DNA of 64,000 nucleotides from Sediminispirochaeta smaragdinae DSM 11293 (GCF_000143985.1 NC_014364.1:4538582-4602581); one strand, 5' to 3'; positions 51,786 to 61,665 are shown, counted from the first letter of the stretch. The notes: generated by a model from the sequence alone, not told the origin. A program made the numbers and translations.

Positions 51786-53534
51786 CTAAAATCGAGGATG
51801 CTTGGATTGAGTTGATGCCGGAAGTAATATCTCAAACATATCATTATTCCAGACAGCCTCGTAGCGGTTCCTTTGAATAAAATCATTCATAAGATTACGA
51901 ACGCCAACGGCCTCCCTTTTTGAAGATAATGGCCCATTGTTCGGCCAACCTTTACGGGTATCATGCAAAGCACGAATCATTGGCGGGTAGCTCGTAGTTG
52001 TCGCTTCAATTTTTTGCAATAATTGGCGAAAATAGTCCGGTTCATAAAGAACGGGCCAAGGGTTATGTAAATAGGGGCGCGTTCTTAATATATAATGAAA
52101 GATTCCGATACTCTCTAAAGTTATCAATTCATCACCAGGTGCCACATAATTATGTAATTGTGCAACGGCTTCATCTATAAGATGAGCGCGTGTTTTCGTG
52201 GTATAAACCCCTCTCAAAGAGGAATCTGTCATCCCTGTAGTAAGCAATCGACGGTTATGTGAGTCACGATAAATACCATTGTATAAATCGATCCCCCCAA
52301 GTGGTAAAACTATTGCTATGAGGATTACAGGAACAACGGCACATACCGATCTACCACGACTTTCGGTCTGAAAAAAAACACTGTCGGAAGTGGATAAAAT
52401 TGCAAGCACAACAGGAATGGATAAGGTAAAACCATAACTAGAAACCTTGAGGCCAGTGTCGGAACCTACAGAAAGAGCAAGAAGTAAACAGATAGAAACC
52501 ATAGCCAAAAGTGTTCTTTCCGAACCAAAACGCTTCGGGAAAAATATTGGAATCCCACAAATAAGATAGCACACCCCAGAAAGGCCCCAAATACCAGTCC
52601 GCACCGAAAGCCTGCTATCAACGAAAAAGGAGGTAGTAATAATCAAAGCGAAGAAAAAATATTTTATTATCACATGCTTGCTATCATCAATAGTAGCCAG
52701 CACAGCAGAAAAGAGTCCAGCAACCGAAATAATGCCGATACCAACTAATAATGCTTGCAGATTTTGACGTATAAACCTTGTAAACATTCGAAATGGACCA
52801 TAGGAATCATGGACTGAAGACTTCAGAAAAAGAAGGGACAAAGACTCGTGATATAATTCCAAATGACCCATCAAATACATGATACCAACAATGATAAGCA
52901 GCATGGCAAGAACACCGATACAATAGCCTAAAAAAATCCGTACCCCCTTACGTTGATCAAGACCAAGGGAAAAAATCGCATAAGGAATGCACATAAGCAT
53001 GCCAATGCCAAGTATTCCTGATAAACGTGCGAAGGTAGCAAGAATTACGGCCATTCCGCTAGTTAAAGCCCGTGCAAAGCCTCCGGATGTTATCGATTTT
53101 ACAAGCGCCACGCCGGAAACAATAAGAAAGAACGCCGAGGTATTATTATAATGGACAATGGTGATTTTTCCGGCAAACGCATAACAAAGACCGAGAAACA
53201 ACCCGAGGTAAAGCATGTTCGGAGTCAAATAATCACGTAAAGTATAATAAACAATGGCGGCCGAAGCCCAAAAAAGAAGCACCGCTCCAAGCTTCATTCC
53301 GTAAAGACCAAGGCCCGAAAATACCTTCATGCAAAGACCACCGAGAATATTTGTCAACCAGAGATGAAACCAGTATGAAACAGAATCGGGTGCAGAAAAA
53401 ATATTTCGATAGTTAGCAAGCAGCCAACCGGTATCGGTAAAATCAAGGCCCTGGAACATTAAAGCCAAAGGAACTGTGATAACGGCAGCGAGAGCCAAAA
53501 GCCCCCCTGCATTTTGCAAACGGTTCAGTGACAT
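51786..53534 (-). CDS. Polytopic membrane protein, candidate GT-C glycosyltransferase or polymerase
   Basis: 582 residues with 10-12 transmembrane segments in the first 440 residues and a soluble C-terminal part of about 140. An early loop after TM1 reads GLDFTDTGWLLANYRNI, with acidic residues in the place used by GT-C enzymes. The C-terminal part (LRTRPYLHNPWPVLYEPDYF) would be periplasmic. It overlaps the next membrane protein gene by ten bases. It could be a GT-C transferase or the missing Wzy polymerase; the sequence does not decide. Confidence 0.6.
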   Translation of the reverse strand: MSLNRLQNAGGLLALAAVITVPLALMFQGLDFTDTGWLLANYRNIFSAPDSVSYWFHLWLTNILGGLCMKVFSGLGLYGMKLGAVLLFWASAAIVYYTLRDYLTPNMLYLGLFLGLCYAFAGKITIVHYNNTSAFFLIVSGVALVKSITSGGFARALTSGMAVILATFARLSGILGIGMLMCIPYAIFSLGLDQRKGVRIFLGYCIGVLAMLLIIVGIMYLMGHLELYHESLSLLFLKSSVHDSYGPFRMFTRFIRQNLQALLVGIGIISVAGLFSAVLATIDDSKHVIIKYFFFALIITTSFFVDSRLSVRTGIWGLSGVCYLICGIPIFFPKRFGSERTLLAMVSICLLLALSVGSDTGLKVSSYGFTLSIPVVLAILSTSDSVFFQTESRGRSVCAVVPVILIAIVLPLGGIDLYNGIYRDSHNRRLLTTGMTDSSLRGVYTTKTRAHLIDEAVAQLHNYVAPGDELITLESIGIFHYILRTRPYLHNPWPVLYEPDYFRQLLQKIEATTTSYPPMIRALHDTRKGWPNNGPLSSKREAVGVRNLMNDFIQRNRYEAVWNNDMFEILLPASTQSKHPRF

Positions 53535-54781
53535 ATTGTTCCGCCTTTTACAAACAGCATCATATGGCCAACAAGGAAGAATATCAAAACATAGCCATAC
53601 ACGCTTTTAAACCACTGTTCACTCAAAATACAGGTAACATGCCCGGATAGGTCTCCCGCGTATGTATCTGAGGTAAAACGCATGGGGGCTCTATTTTCTA
53701 TAATCGAAATCATCGATGGGAAAAAAAGCATCATTCCCGATAAGGCGTATTTATTATCACGAGTAGACCATATGGAAAGCACAAGCAGGAAAAAAACACC
53801 GAGTACGGCGAGGAGCCTACGGTACTCCGGATGGTGACGCGTTTCCGCTATCAAGGTAAAACAGAACAGAACCAAAGCAAAGCCGAGCAACGTGTCTGCA
53901 TAGATAATATGAAACTCATTCATAGCCAAGCCTAGGGCAGCCAACAAGAAAATGAAAAAAGGTATAAACACACGACGGGGTAGCCGATCGGCAAGGAAAC
54001 CAACGCCTGTTATCCCTAAACAGAAGGCAAGCCCCATATAAAGGGAACGGCCCCAATCCACTATGAAACGTTTTCGTGTCATATACCATCCAAAAACCGC
54101 TTTTTTATCCCCTAACTCACCATACCAGTTTGCCAGACCGGAAAGAAAATCAGGCAAACGTTCTAAGAGTGCCAAGGTCCCGACGGCTGCCGCAAAAAAA
54201 ACAAACAGCCCCAAAAGCATTATGAGGCTTTGAAGCAATCGTCGCCCCAAAGGCTTGGAGCGAAAGAAAAAAGGCGGAATGCAGAGAGCAAGTACGAAAG
54301 CAAGATTTACGATTTTTATTCCTGTAGCCATCCCGATGATCATTCCCGACAGAAATAAATAGGACATATTACGTTCTGTATTCGATGAACGAAGCAACAG
54401 ATAGAGCAGAATCGAGGCTGTTACCATCGTAAGCATATCAGGAACTGAAAAGAAGCAAGACCCTCCAAAGAAAAAGATACCGCCCACCCATATCCCAATG
54501 ATAATAGCCTCAGGAGAAGCAATATCTCTGTTTACAGAGAAAGAAACAATAACGATACAAACGTACCCAGCCAGAATTGCTACTATGAAAGCAATGGTGT
54601 ATGCAACAGGAGAAAGATTTGCCATTCCGGTTCCTATCATCCAAAGGAAAGGAAAAACCGGCTCATAATGTACGCCCGGCAATGTCGAACCCCTTATCAC
54701 CCAGCAGAAAAGCATAAGTAGGGGAAGAATGGCTAAAGAGTAATACGCTAAGCGATTCGATTTAATAACTGATTTTTGCAT
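53525..54781 (-). CDS. Polytopic membrane protein, candidate GT-C transferase or polymerase
   Basis: About 418 residues with 10-11 transmembrane segments and no large soluble domain. The first loop after TM1 (RGSTLPGVHYEPVFPFLW) resembles the acidic loop of GT-C enzymes weakly. It overlaps genes at both ends (GT4 upstream by about 20 bases, membrane protein downstream by ten), so it is fully embedded in the operon. Because no clear Wzy is present in the window, this and its neighbour are the main candidates. Confidence 0.55.
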   Translation of the reverse strand: MQKSVIKSNRLAYYSLAILPLLMLFCWVIRGSTLPGVHYEPVFPFLWMIGTGMANLSPVAYTIAFIVAILAGYVCIVIVSFSVNRDIASPEAIIIGIWVGGIFFFGGSCFFSVPDMLTMVTASILLYLLLRSSNTERNMSYLFLSGMIIGMATGIKIVNLAFVLALCIPPFFFRSKPLGRRLLQSLIMLLGLFVFFAAAVGTLALLERLPDFLSGLANWYGELGDKKAVFGWYMTRKRFIVDWGRSLYMGLAFCLGITGVGFLADRLPRRVFIPFFIFLLAALGLAMNEFHIIYADTLLGFALVLFCFTLIAETRHHPEYRRLLAVLGVFFLLVLSIWSTRDNKYALSGMMLFFPSMISIIENRAPMRFTSDTYAGDLSGHVTCILSEQWFKSVYGYVLIFFLVGHMMLFVKGGTICH

Positions 54782-55904
54782 TATTCTTTTTTGCTCCACA
54801 CTCAATAAGCAAATTTTCCCATTGTGCATCTATCTTATGCTCATCAAACCGGCCAACAGATTTTTTTCCTGCAAAAGCAAGCCTTTCCCTTTTCTTATGA
54901 TCTTTGATAATACGTTCCAACGAAACGGCAAGCTTTTCTGTATCTAATTCAGGAACCAAGATACCATTTATCTCATGTTCAATGATCTCCCCAGGCCCGT
55001 ATGGGCAGTCGAAACTTACAACGGGCAGCCCACATGCCATTGCTTCAATTAATACATTTCCGAATGCTTCAGACCGTGAAGAAAGCACATACAAATCACA
55101 GGCACGAAAATAATCATAAATGTTTTTTTTCCGTCCAGGCATAGCAATTCTATGTGTTAATCCCTCTTTTTCAATCAGTTTTAAGAGTTTTTCTCGCTGT
55201 TCGCCATCACCTAAAATAAGCAGATTCCAACCGGTACATTTTTCTGCAATTTGTGCAAAAGATTTGATGAGGAGATCAAAGCCTTTTACCGGGTGCAGTC
55301 GCCCAGCAGAAACAATTATACCTTTGATATGGTCAGGATCCTGATACATCGTTTTTATGGTTGCTCGCGTATCTTCACATTCTTTTAGAGGGCGAGAAAC
55401 CATAACAGAATTTGCTATAACATGTATTTTCTTTCTTGGTAGGATATGAGCCATATCATCCACAGCGGCCTTTGTCATGACTACAATTGCAGTAGCCTTG
55501 GAATAAAGCAACCTCCTCAATCCTCTTGCAAGAAAAGAGTTATCACTACGATTTACAATGCTTCGTTCAGATATAACAATCGGAATCCTTTTTAATGCCA
55601 AAATTGAAAGAATATTTGCTTTTAATAAGAACGAAAGAATACATTCCGGTTTATACTCAGTCGAAATGGTCCGTATTTGATGAATTATGTCAATATAGAT
55701 ATTAAACTTATACCATTTTCGTTTTTCAAATCCCAAATCAAATCTATTAATTTCAGGTGTAAGCGTATAGGCATCGTTTTTTTTTGATGTGAGGGTAATT
55801 ACAACGACTTCATGTCCGTTTTTTTTTAAATACTCAATTATATGTATGAAGGTTCTTTCAGCTCCTCCTCCGGCAAAAGAGGGAATAATAGCAAGAATTC
55901 TCAT
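54762..55904 (-). CDS. GT4-family glycosyltransferase
   Basis: 380 residues: RILAIIPSFAGGGAERTFIHIIEYL, VISERSIVNRSDNSFLARGLR, and the donor half with GIIVSAGRLHPVKGFDLLIKSF, LLILGDGEQREKLLKLI, DLYVLSSRSEAFGNVLIEAMACGLPVVSFDCPYGPGEII. This is the GalNAc/GlcNAc-type GT4 pattern often found in capsule loci. It starts four bases before the stop of the unnamed-family glycosyltransferase (ATGA). Confidence 0.92.
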   Translation of the reverse strand: MRILAIIPSFAGGGAERTFIHIIEYLKKNGHEVVVITLTSKKNDAYTLTPEINRFDLGFEKRKWYKFNIYIDIIHQIRTISTEYKPECILSFLLKANILSILALKRIPIVISERSIVNRSDNSFLARGLRRLLYSKATAIVVMTKAAVDDMAHILPRKKIHVIANSVMVSRPLKECEDTRATIKTMYQDPDHIKGIIVSAGRLHPVKGFDLLIKSFAQIAEKCTGWNLLILGDGEQREKLLKLIEKEGLTHRIAMPGRKKNIYDYFRACDLYVLSSRSEAFGNVLIEAMACGLPVVSFDCPYGPGEIIEHEINGILVPELDTEKLAVSLERIIKDHKKRERLAFAGKKSVGRFDEHKIDAQWENLLIECGAKKNNAKISY

Positions 55905-56974
55905 CTCACCCCCTCAATTTCTTTCAGGATTTCTCCTAAACGAGAATCAAGATGGTCAAATGCATCTAAATATGCTTCAGCAGCATAACTGCTTATTTGC
56001 ACATAATCATGGGGCCGATTGATGACTCTTTCTGCAGTGGCATATAAATCATGCCCCTCCCAGTCCACTGGGATATACGTTTTATTTGCTATATATACAT
56101 TTGGCCAAGTAGTCACATGATCCATGTTAGGCTTAATCAAAATTGATCGGTTCAAGATAGCCTCAAAATCTCTAAAACAGATTTCGCCCCAGCCAAAGGG
56201 GCTAAATACGGCACGCACGTGCCGAAGTTCACGGTTATACGCTTTAAGAGAAATTCTTCCCTGGAGGAACAAAGGGCTGCCGGAGTAAACAGATTGATAA
56301 ATCTTACGATGCTGGGCAACAGACTCGCGATCAAAATTCATCCCAAGGCGTGCACTTACCGCGTTGATAGTTTTTTTTGTCGGTCTGTATCGACGCGGAT
56401 CATTATACATCTGCCGTATTCCATGCAGACCGAATATAGGATGCCAACGGCGTATAATGGCATTTCGTAATCGCATTTTGGGAAAGCAACCAACACCAAG
56501 GTTCCAAGAAAGGCGAAGTTTTCTCCGCTGGCCATCGTCTAATGCAGGCCGAATAGATTCCACGCTGTCGGAAACTTTATACTGGTGATGATAATAATCA
56601 GCATATATCCTTTTTCCGTAAACCGGGACTGCATAGTCTTCTATATTGCTACGAAGTTGCTTTTTGTAATAGAGATCAACGTAATCAAAAGCAATAGGAT
56701 TCACTTCATCGGCACTGGCCGTATCATCAAAATAGATTATGCGTTTAAAACGATCTCGCAAGCGTTTCCAAATCTCTGTATTCTGAGCAATATCTCTTCG
56801 TTTAAAATAACGGATAAGAAGCAATGTTGGTTGTGTTGATTTATTCAGAATGTAATCAAGATCTTCCGTAAAATAAAATCTACTACGGTATCGTTTAGAT
56901 CTCAATATCGGATATAGGCTATGAAGTAGCGTTATGTCATCACCCAAATAGAGTACACAAATATCGCTTTTCAT
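55901..56974 (-). CDS. Putative glycosyltransferase of an unnamed family (paralogue of the gene at 40561)
   Basis: 357 residues, soluble. Shares with the protein at 40561 the blocks KLRLSWNLGVGCFPK, FSPFGWGEICFRDFEAIL and IKPNMDHVTTWPNVY, as well as a similar N-terminal layout (RFKRIIYFDDTASADEVNP vs the FFHDDAGGG region). The C-terminal block looks like a GT-B donor site. It lies between the FemAB/GNAT-like gene and a GT4 gene, with ATGA overlaps on both sides. It is likely a glycosyltransferase; no named family recognised. Confidence 0.6.
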   Translation of the reverse strand: MKSDICVLYLGDDITLLHSLYPILRSKRYRSRFYFTEDLDYILNKSTQPTLLLIRYFKRRDIAQNTEIWKRLRDRFKRIIYFDDTASADEVNPIAFDYVDLYYKKQLRSNIEDYAVPVYGKRIYADYYHHQYKVSDSVESIRPALDDGQRRKLRLSWNLGVGCFPKMRLRNAIIRRWHPIFGLHGIRQMYNDPRRYRPTKKTINAVSARLGMNFDRESVAQHRKIYQSVYSGSPLFLQGRISLKAYNRELRHVRAVFSPFGWGEICFRDFEAILNRSILIKPNMDHVTTWPNVYIANKTYIPVDWEGHDLYATAERVINRPHDYVQISSYAAEAYLDAFDHLDSRLGEILKEIEGVR

Positions 56975-57693
56975 TTACCTATTTTCCTGTAGAGTCGATA
57001 AAGCCGTGAATTATAAGAATTTTCCTGAACGACTACTCCACCGAATGCAGATTTAAAATTGCTGATTCCCTTTTTTTCGGGATCATTTGTATCTTTTGCG
57101 TAACCGCCGAAATCAAATACCTGGAGCCCCATTTCTTTAAAGTGTTGCATCTCTTTCCAATGCCCAAGCCTGTTTGCACGCCCAATAAGGTTTTGATCGA
57201 ACTTTTCATTCAATCGAACGGAAGCTCCATATAAAAATCTAGCACGTTTTTCTTCGAGATCGATAAGGTAGGCATGGGTCACAACAACATCATCATGTAA
57301 AACCACTTCATATATATTGAGATGAGTTTTCTCTGCCGTCAACACGTTATCACGAAGAGTCGGAAGGCCCTTTTCTTGGGCAAAATTATTATAAAACCGT
57401 TGAAAAGCCTTTGTATCCTTTGTCTCTCGCCAGGAAAAATCATCCTTTTCGGCTCTCCGAAGCTGATATCGCATATTTTTATGCATGGCTTTAAGAATAA
57501 TCTCTGTATCCAGCGTTAGGTCAATAAGTAAAGTGAAACGCCGATCACAGGAAAAAAGGAGAGAAGGCGGAACCGCATTTCCAAGATATTGTCGTAAGGA
57601 AGTAAATCCGAAGGCGTCACGATACGACCAAGAACGAGCAAACCATTTTCGGGTAAAGGTCATACCAACTTTCTTTCGTATCGTTTGTATCAC
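56971..57693 (-). CDS. FemAB/GNAT-like acyl- or aminoacyl-transferase
   Basis: About 240 residues. MHKNMRYQLRRAEKDDFSWRETKD and FYNNFAQEKGLPTL in the first half, and VVVTHAYLIDLEEKRARFLYGAS, LIGRANRLGHWKEMQHFKEMGLQVFDFGGYAKD in the second half. This matches the FemAB/BioF2-type acetyltransferase fold, whose members attach amino acids or acyl groups to cell-wall or polysaccharide precursors. I place the start at GTG 57693 because GGAGG lies six bases before it and it overlaps the upstream stop as GTGA. It could decorate the glycan. Confidence 0.7.
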   Translation of the reverse strand: MIQTIRKKVGMTFTRKWFARSWSYRDAFGFTSLRQYLGNAVPPSLLFSCDRRFTLLIDLTLDTEIILKAMHKNMRYQLRRAEKDDFSWRETKDTKAFQRFYNNFAQEKGLPTLRDNVLTAEKTHLNIYEVVLHDDVVVTHAYLIDLEEKRARFLYGASVRLNEKFDQNLIGRANRLGHWKEMQHFKEMGLQVFDFGGYAKDTNDPEKKGISNFKSAFGGVVVQENSYNSRLYRLYRKIGK

Positions 57694-58442
57694 TTCAACC
57701 TCCGTAGACAAGCCTTTACATTTCGACGTAAAAAAAATTTCCAAGTAAATAATATATCGATCAATCTCTTCCGTTGAGAAGCAGGTACTATATCTGAGAC
57801 TGAAATAAACTGCTCAGCATGCTGTTTACAAAAATCTTCCAGACGATCGAACTCATCACCATTCATATTGTTCGGATGAAGGCAGATCGTCCAAACCCCA
57901 CAATTTCGTTCAACAGGTCCCCATAGTTGCTGTGGAATCCAGCTAAAGCCTAAATACATAAACGGCTGCAAAGCAAGTCCATCGCTGATCACTCTTATTG
58001 GCGTTTCAGCCTTTAACGCCCGTAGCGTATCACGATCAAAGCCATGGGCCGGGGCGACCCACACGGTTGGAATTACACCCTTTTCAGCCAGAATCGAATA
58101 TCCGGTACCGATCATTAGCTTCTGTTCTGATAGATCCTTACCGACAAACTCCGAACGACGGTTGATAGGCACAAGGCCTCCGAAAGACTGGTGCAATACA
58201 TGCTGGTATCCATGAAGCGCAATATCCCATCCTCTATCCTTCCATCCCTTGACACGCGGCCAAAAGAAAGGGTCCTCCGCCTCTTTTGCAAGCTTGGGAT
58301 CTCGATTGTCGGGAACCACCGCAACCAAAGGTTTAATGCCACAAGCATTAACAATTGTTTCAACTTTTCCCCATTTGCTTCGATCCATACAGGGATTTGC
58401 ATCATCCAAACGAAGGATATACTGTGGTGTCTTATTTTTCAT
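57690..58442 (-). CDS. Polysaccharide-deacetylase-like protein (DUF2334 type)
   Basis: 250 residues: YILRLDDANPCMDRSKWGKVE (the metal-binding Asp pair), LVAVVPDNRDPKL, WDIALHGYQHVLHQ (HxxxH metal ligands), VWVAPAHGFDRDTLRAL and VWTICLHPNNMNGDEF. This is a NodB-type barrel. It has no signal peptide, so it would act in the cytoplasm, possibly on a lipid-linked or nucleotide-linked N-acetyl sugar. It starts about ten bases before the stop of the upstream GT2 gene. Confidence 0.8.
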   Translation of the reverse strand: MKNKTPQYILRLDDANPCMDRSKWGKVETIVNACGIKPLVAVVPDNRDPKLAKEAEDPFFWPRVKGWKDRGWDIALHGYQHVLHQSFGGLVPINRRSEFVGKDLSEQKLMIGTGYSILAEKGVIPTVWVAPAHGFDRDTLRALKAETPIRVISDGLALQPFMYLGFSWIPQQLWGPVERNCGVWTICLHPNNMNGDEFDRLEDFCKQHAEQFISVSDIVPASQRKRLIDILFTWKFFLRRNVKACLRRLK

Positions 58443-59409
58443 GTTTGCTAAACGCTCTTTTTATACGACGAAAAATACGAATCATTCCTCGAATAATACA
58501 GCCGGGGAACATGACAACAAGAAAGTAAAAACAATAACGAAAGGGGTTCCCAAAAAACGAAAGGGCGGAAAGGTCGTTTAGGCTGAGTTCTCCACCACGA
58601 ATTTTATCTTTCACAGCGCCGCGTTTATAATGATTTTTTAGACGTAAAAGCCAGTAATATTCTACATAGTTCTTACTATTCCATGACGATAATAGGAAAT
58701 CACCAATCGTTGAATCGATGCAATGTTCCATGCATTTTTTAACAGTATGTGTAACCATATTTACCGAATTCCTGTAATAGGTTGCCCCAATATAGGGAGA
58801 CCAGGCAACATCGGTATTACGAACAATACGAAGCCAAAGATCAGAATCACCACCACGTCGACACCGCCCCTCAGGAAACATACCAACACGCCGAAATAAT
58901 TCCTTTCGTACGACAACCACAGATGTCCATAGAGGTGATCGCCTTGCACAAGTTTCCTTCATATAGGTCAAGAAACCAATAACATGTTTCCCATTCTTCT
59001 TATACTTCTTTCCATAAGGCCATTCATATTTTTTTCCATTGACTTCCATCGAATCATAATGAGCACAGCAGCAATGAACTCTTGGAAAGAATTGTATAAG
59101 ATCAGCAATCGTTTCAAGAAATTCTGGATTCCACTGGTCATCCGCATCCAAAAAAGCAATCCACTCACTGCGTGCCTCACGAATACCAAGATTTCGTGCT
59201 GCATAACCGCCGGGACCGGGCTCTGCCCTTGAAAACTTCCTGATACGACTATCAGAGAAGTTTTCAATTTCTGCCTTACTACCATCTGTCGAAGCATCAT
59301 CAATTATCAACAGCTCAAAATCTGTATAGGTCTGATTGAGTACGGATGCTATTGCACGATGAATATGCGGACGTTTATTATAAACAGGAATAACAACAGA
59401 AAAAAACAC
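58432..59409 (-). CDS. GT2-family glycosyltransferase
   Basis: About 325 residues: FFSVVIPVYNKRPHIHRAIASVL, LLIIDDASTDGSKAEI, RNLGIREARSEWIAFLDADDQW (DxD site) and MFPEGRCRRGGDSDLWLRI. A hydrophobic stretch near the C-terminus (FRYCFYFLVVMFPGCIIRG) may anchor it. The start is GTG two bases after the stop of the fucosyltransferase gene. It adds one sugar of the repeat. Confidence 0.88.
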   Translation of the reverse strand: MFFSVVIPVYNKRPHIHRAIASVLNQTYTDFELLIIDDASTDGSKAEIENFSDSRIRKFSRAEPGPGGYAARNLGIREARSEWIAFLDADDQWNPEFLETIADLIQFFPRVHCCCAHYDSMEVNGKKYEWPYGKKYKKNGKHVIGFLTYMKETCARRSPLWTSVVVVRKELFRRVGMFPEGRCRRGGDSDLWLRIVRNTDVAWSPYIGATYYRNSVNMVTHTVKKCMEHCIDSTIGDFLLSSWNSKNYVEYYWLLRLKNHYKRGAVKDKIRGGELSLNDLSALSFFGNPFRYCFYFLVVMFPGCIIRGMIRIFRRIKRAFSKHEK

Positions 59410-59411
59410 AA

Positions 59412-60332
59412 TCAGCCTGCTTTGGTCGGCTGCACTGTAGAATGTGTCATCCAAGGACTTTCAAAGACATCCTTAAAATCTTCCAAACAAAGAACATGAT
59501 CAGGATCTTCAATCGCAAAAAGAGGGCTATATGATAAAAACGATGCCCATCGAGAGTATGAACTTGGAGGACCTATAAGATAATCACATTCAGCCAATGC
59601 ATAGAGATCTTCTATTTCTGAACCAGGGCCCATAATGCAATCAGCATCGCCCCCAACAGACACATCAACCGACTCATTCGAGCAGATCAGGAAGCGAACC
59701 CTTTTCCCACTGAATAGGTTTTTTGCCTGGGCAATAAACCGAGTATACACATCATCTTCAAAGTAATATTGACCTCCACGCCATGTTTTGTAGTCACCAC
59801 GGCGAATGTGGACGCCAATAACAATCTCTACATCCTTTCTCATGCCTTTACTAAAGCTTTTGATTTTCTCTGCATACTCATCGGAAAGAACGAATAATGG
59901 AGCAATTTCATTTCGATATTTCTTCAGTCCTTTCACATCATGATAAAAGTAGTTACGAATGAAACAGAACGGCTTTTTTAGCTGCCGAACAATGTCTTTT
60001 TGGGAAATATCAAATATTTCACTATGTGTCGCAATAAGTCCAGTTCTCAACATTCCATAGCGGGATTTGTTCTTCAAAACCATTCTTCCCAATTTATTTA
60101 ATAGCACATAACAGAAATTCCTTTGATGTGCTTTTTGTTGGCTATACCTTCTTACAAATGTGCACGGAAAACGGGGGCAGAGAGAACCAGCAAAATTTTT
60201 GAAATAGAGAGCATATTCATCCAACGAAGGACAAAGGACTGTAAACTTATGCTCCATAGCGGATGAAATAAAATGAGCAAACAAAAAAAGCCGGTTTGCA
60301 AGTTGCCCCGGCTTATTCATCAAAATAACCAT
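59412..60332 (-). CDS. GT11-like fucosyltransferase (α-1,2-fucosyltransferase family)
   Basis: 306 residues. GQLANRLFLFAHFISSAMEH resembles the N-terminal 'GGLGNQMFQYA' region, and the diagnostic motif IGVHIRRGDYKTWRGGQYYF (HxRRGDY, about 174-193) is complete; later FLICSNESVDVS and DYLIGPPSSYSRWASFLS match the donor-binding half. These enzymes move L-fucose from GDP-fucose. No GDP-fucose synthesis genes are in the window, so the donor could come from elsewhere or be another sugar. It is four bases from the dehydrogenase gene. Confidence 0.75.
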   Translation of the reverse strand: MVILMNKPGQLANRLFLFAHFISSAMEHKFTVLCPSLDEYALYFKNFAGSLCPRFPCTFVRRYSQQKAHQRNFCYVLLNKLGRMVLKNKSRYGMLRTGLIATHSEIFDISQKDIVRQLKKPFCFIRNYFYHDVKGLKKYRNEIAPLFVLSDEYAEKIKSFSKGMRKDVEIVIGVHIRRGDYKTWRGGQYYFEDDVYTRFIAQAKNLFSGKRVRFLICSNESVDVSVGGDADCIMGPGSEIEDLYALAECDYLIGPPSSYSRWASFLSYSPLFAIEDPDHVLCLEDFKDVFESPWMTHSTVQPTKAG

Positions 60333-60335
60333 GGC

Positions 60336-61664
60336 TTAACTTTTTACTACATTCGAGAAATTTTTCCTATACCGCCCACGGGTATCAACAATCAACTTTG
60401 CCTCTCGCTGAAGCAAATCATAATCAAAGTCGTCATGATCTGTTGCAATAATGATGCAATCAGCCGCCCGAATGTATTCCATTGTAAAGGGGGTAGCTTC
60501 CAAATCAAAATGGTGCTCTCGCATCCTTGGAAACTTAGGATAGAAGTGATCAATATAGCCGTAATCCGCCCCCTTGTCCCGTAAAAGTTCCAACAACCGG
60601 ACAGAGGGGGATTCCCTTATATCATCAATGTTCTTCTTATAAGCAAGCCCTAATACCAAGATTCTTGATCCTTTCATCGCCTTACCCTGTTCGTTTAAGG
60701 CTTCCATGGTTTTATTTATAACCCACTCAGGCATGGCGGCATTTACTTCACCTGCAAGCTCAATAAAACGAGTGTTTACCTCGTACGCTCTTGCTTTCCA
60801 GGTTAAATAAAAAGGATCGATAGGAATGCAGTGTCCACCAAGCCCGGGTCCAGGGTAAAACGGAGTAAAGCCAAAAGGTTTTGAAGCTGCCGCCTCAATA
60901 ACCTCCCAAATATCAATGCCCATACGATCCGCTATTATTTTCATTTCATTCACAAGGCCGATATTAACAGCCCGATAAATATTCTCCAAAAGTTTGGTTA
61001 ATTCGGCAGCTTTTGTGGAAGAGACAGGGACCACCTTCTCAATGACGGCCCCATACAGTGCTTTTCCCACTTCCAAACATGATGGTGTTGTTCCGCCAAC
61101 GACCTTCGGTATGGTCGCGGTATTAAATTTCTTGTTACCGGGGTCTTCCCTCTCCGGAGAATATACAAGGAACAAATCGTTTCCTACCTGAAATCCTCTG
61201 TCTTCCTCAAGACGAGATCGGAGTTCCTCTTCGGTGGTACCAGGGTACGTTGTACTTTCAAGGCTGATAAGCTGTCCTTTCCGGACATAGGGCAGCATGG
61301 CTTCAAAGGTGTTGATAACAAATGACAAATCAGGTTCACGGTACTTATCCAAAGGAGTAGGGACACAGAGAATGAGAGCATCAGGTTCAGTCGTACGAGA
61401 AAAATCAGATGTAGCAGAAAGACGACCGGCCTTAACAGCATTGTTCACCCGCTCAGATCCGATGTGTTTAATGTAAGATGTACCGGCAGAAATCAGATGT
61501 ATCTTTTCTTGATCAATGTCAAAACCAAGAACGGAAAAACCCTTTTCAGCAAAGGTCAACCCCAAGGGAAGGCCGACGTAGCCAAGTCCCAATATACCAA
61601 TACAAGCTTCTTTACTTAGAAATTTATTCTTTAACTCCTCAACATAATGCTTCTTATCCACCAT
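60336..61664 (-). CDS. UDP-sugar 6-dehydrogenase (WbpA/WecC-like)
   Basis: 442 residues of the UDP-glucose/UDP-N-acetylhexosamine dehydrogenase family: [24 protein letters not shown] (NAD loop), [49 protein letters not shown], and the segment [24 protein letters not shown]. The catalytic Cys is usually in the last block; here GGHCIPIDP is present. The '[12 protein letters not shown]' form is typical of N-acetylhexosamine dehydrogenases. It would supply a uronic acid (for example UDP-GlcNAcA) for the glycan. It starts one base before the stop of the upstream glycosyltransferase. Confidence 0.9.
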   Translation of the reverse strand: MVDKKHYVEELKNKFLSKEACIGILGLGYVGLPLGLTFAEKGFSVLGFDIDQEKIHLISAGTSYIKHIGSERVNNAVKAGRLSATSDFSRTTEPDALILCVPTPLDKYREPDLSFVINTFEAMLPYVRKGQLISLESTTYPGTTEEELRSRLEEDRGFQVGNDLFLVYSPEREDPGNKKFNTATIPKVVGGTTPSCLEVGKALYGAVIEKVVPVSSTKAAELTKLLENIYRAVNIGLVNEMKIIADRMGIDIWEVIEAAASKPFGFTPFYPGPGLGGHCIPIDPFYLTWKARAYEVNTRFIELAGEVNAAMPEWVINKTMEALNEQGKAMKGSRILVLGLAYKKNIDDIRESPSVRLLELLRDKGADYGYIDHFYPKFPRMREHHFDLEATPFTMEYIRAADCIIIATDHDDFDYDLLQREAKLIVDTRGRYRKNFSNVVKS

Positions 61665-61665
61665 C

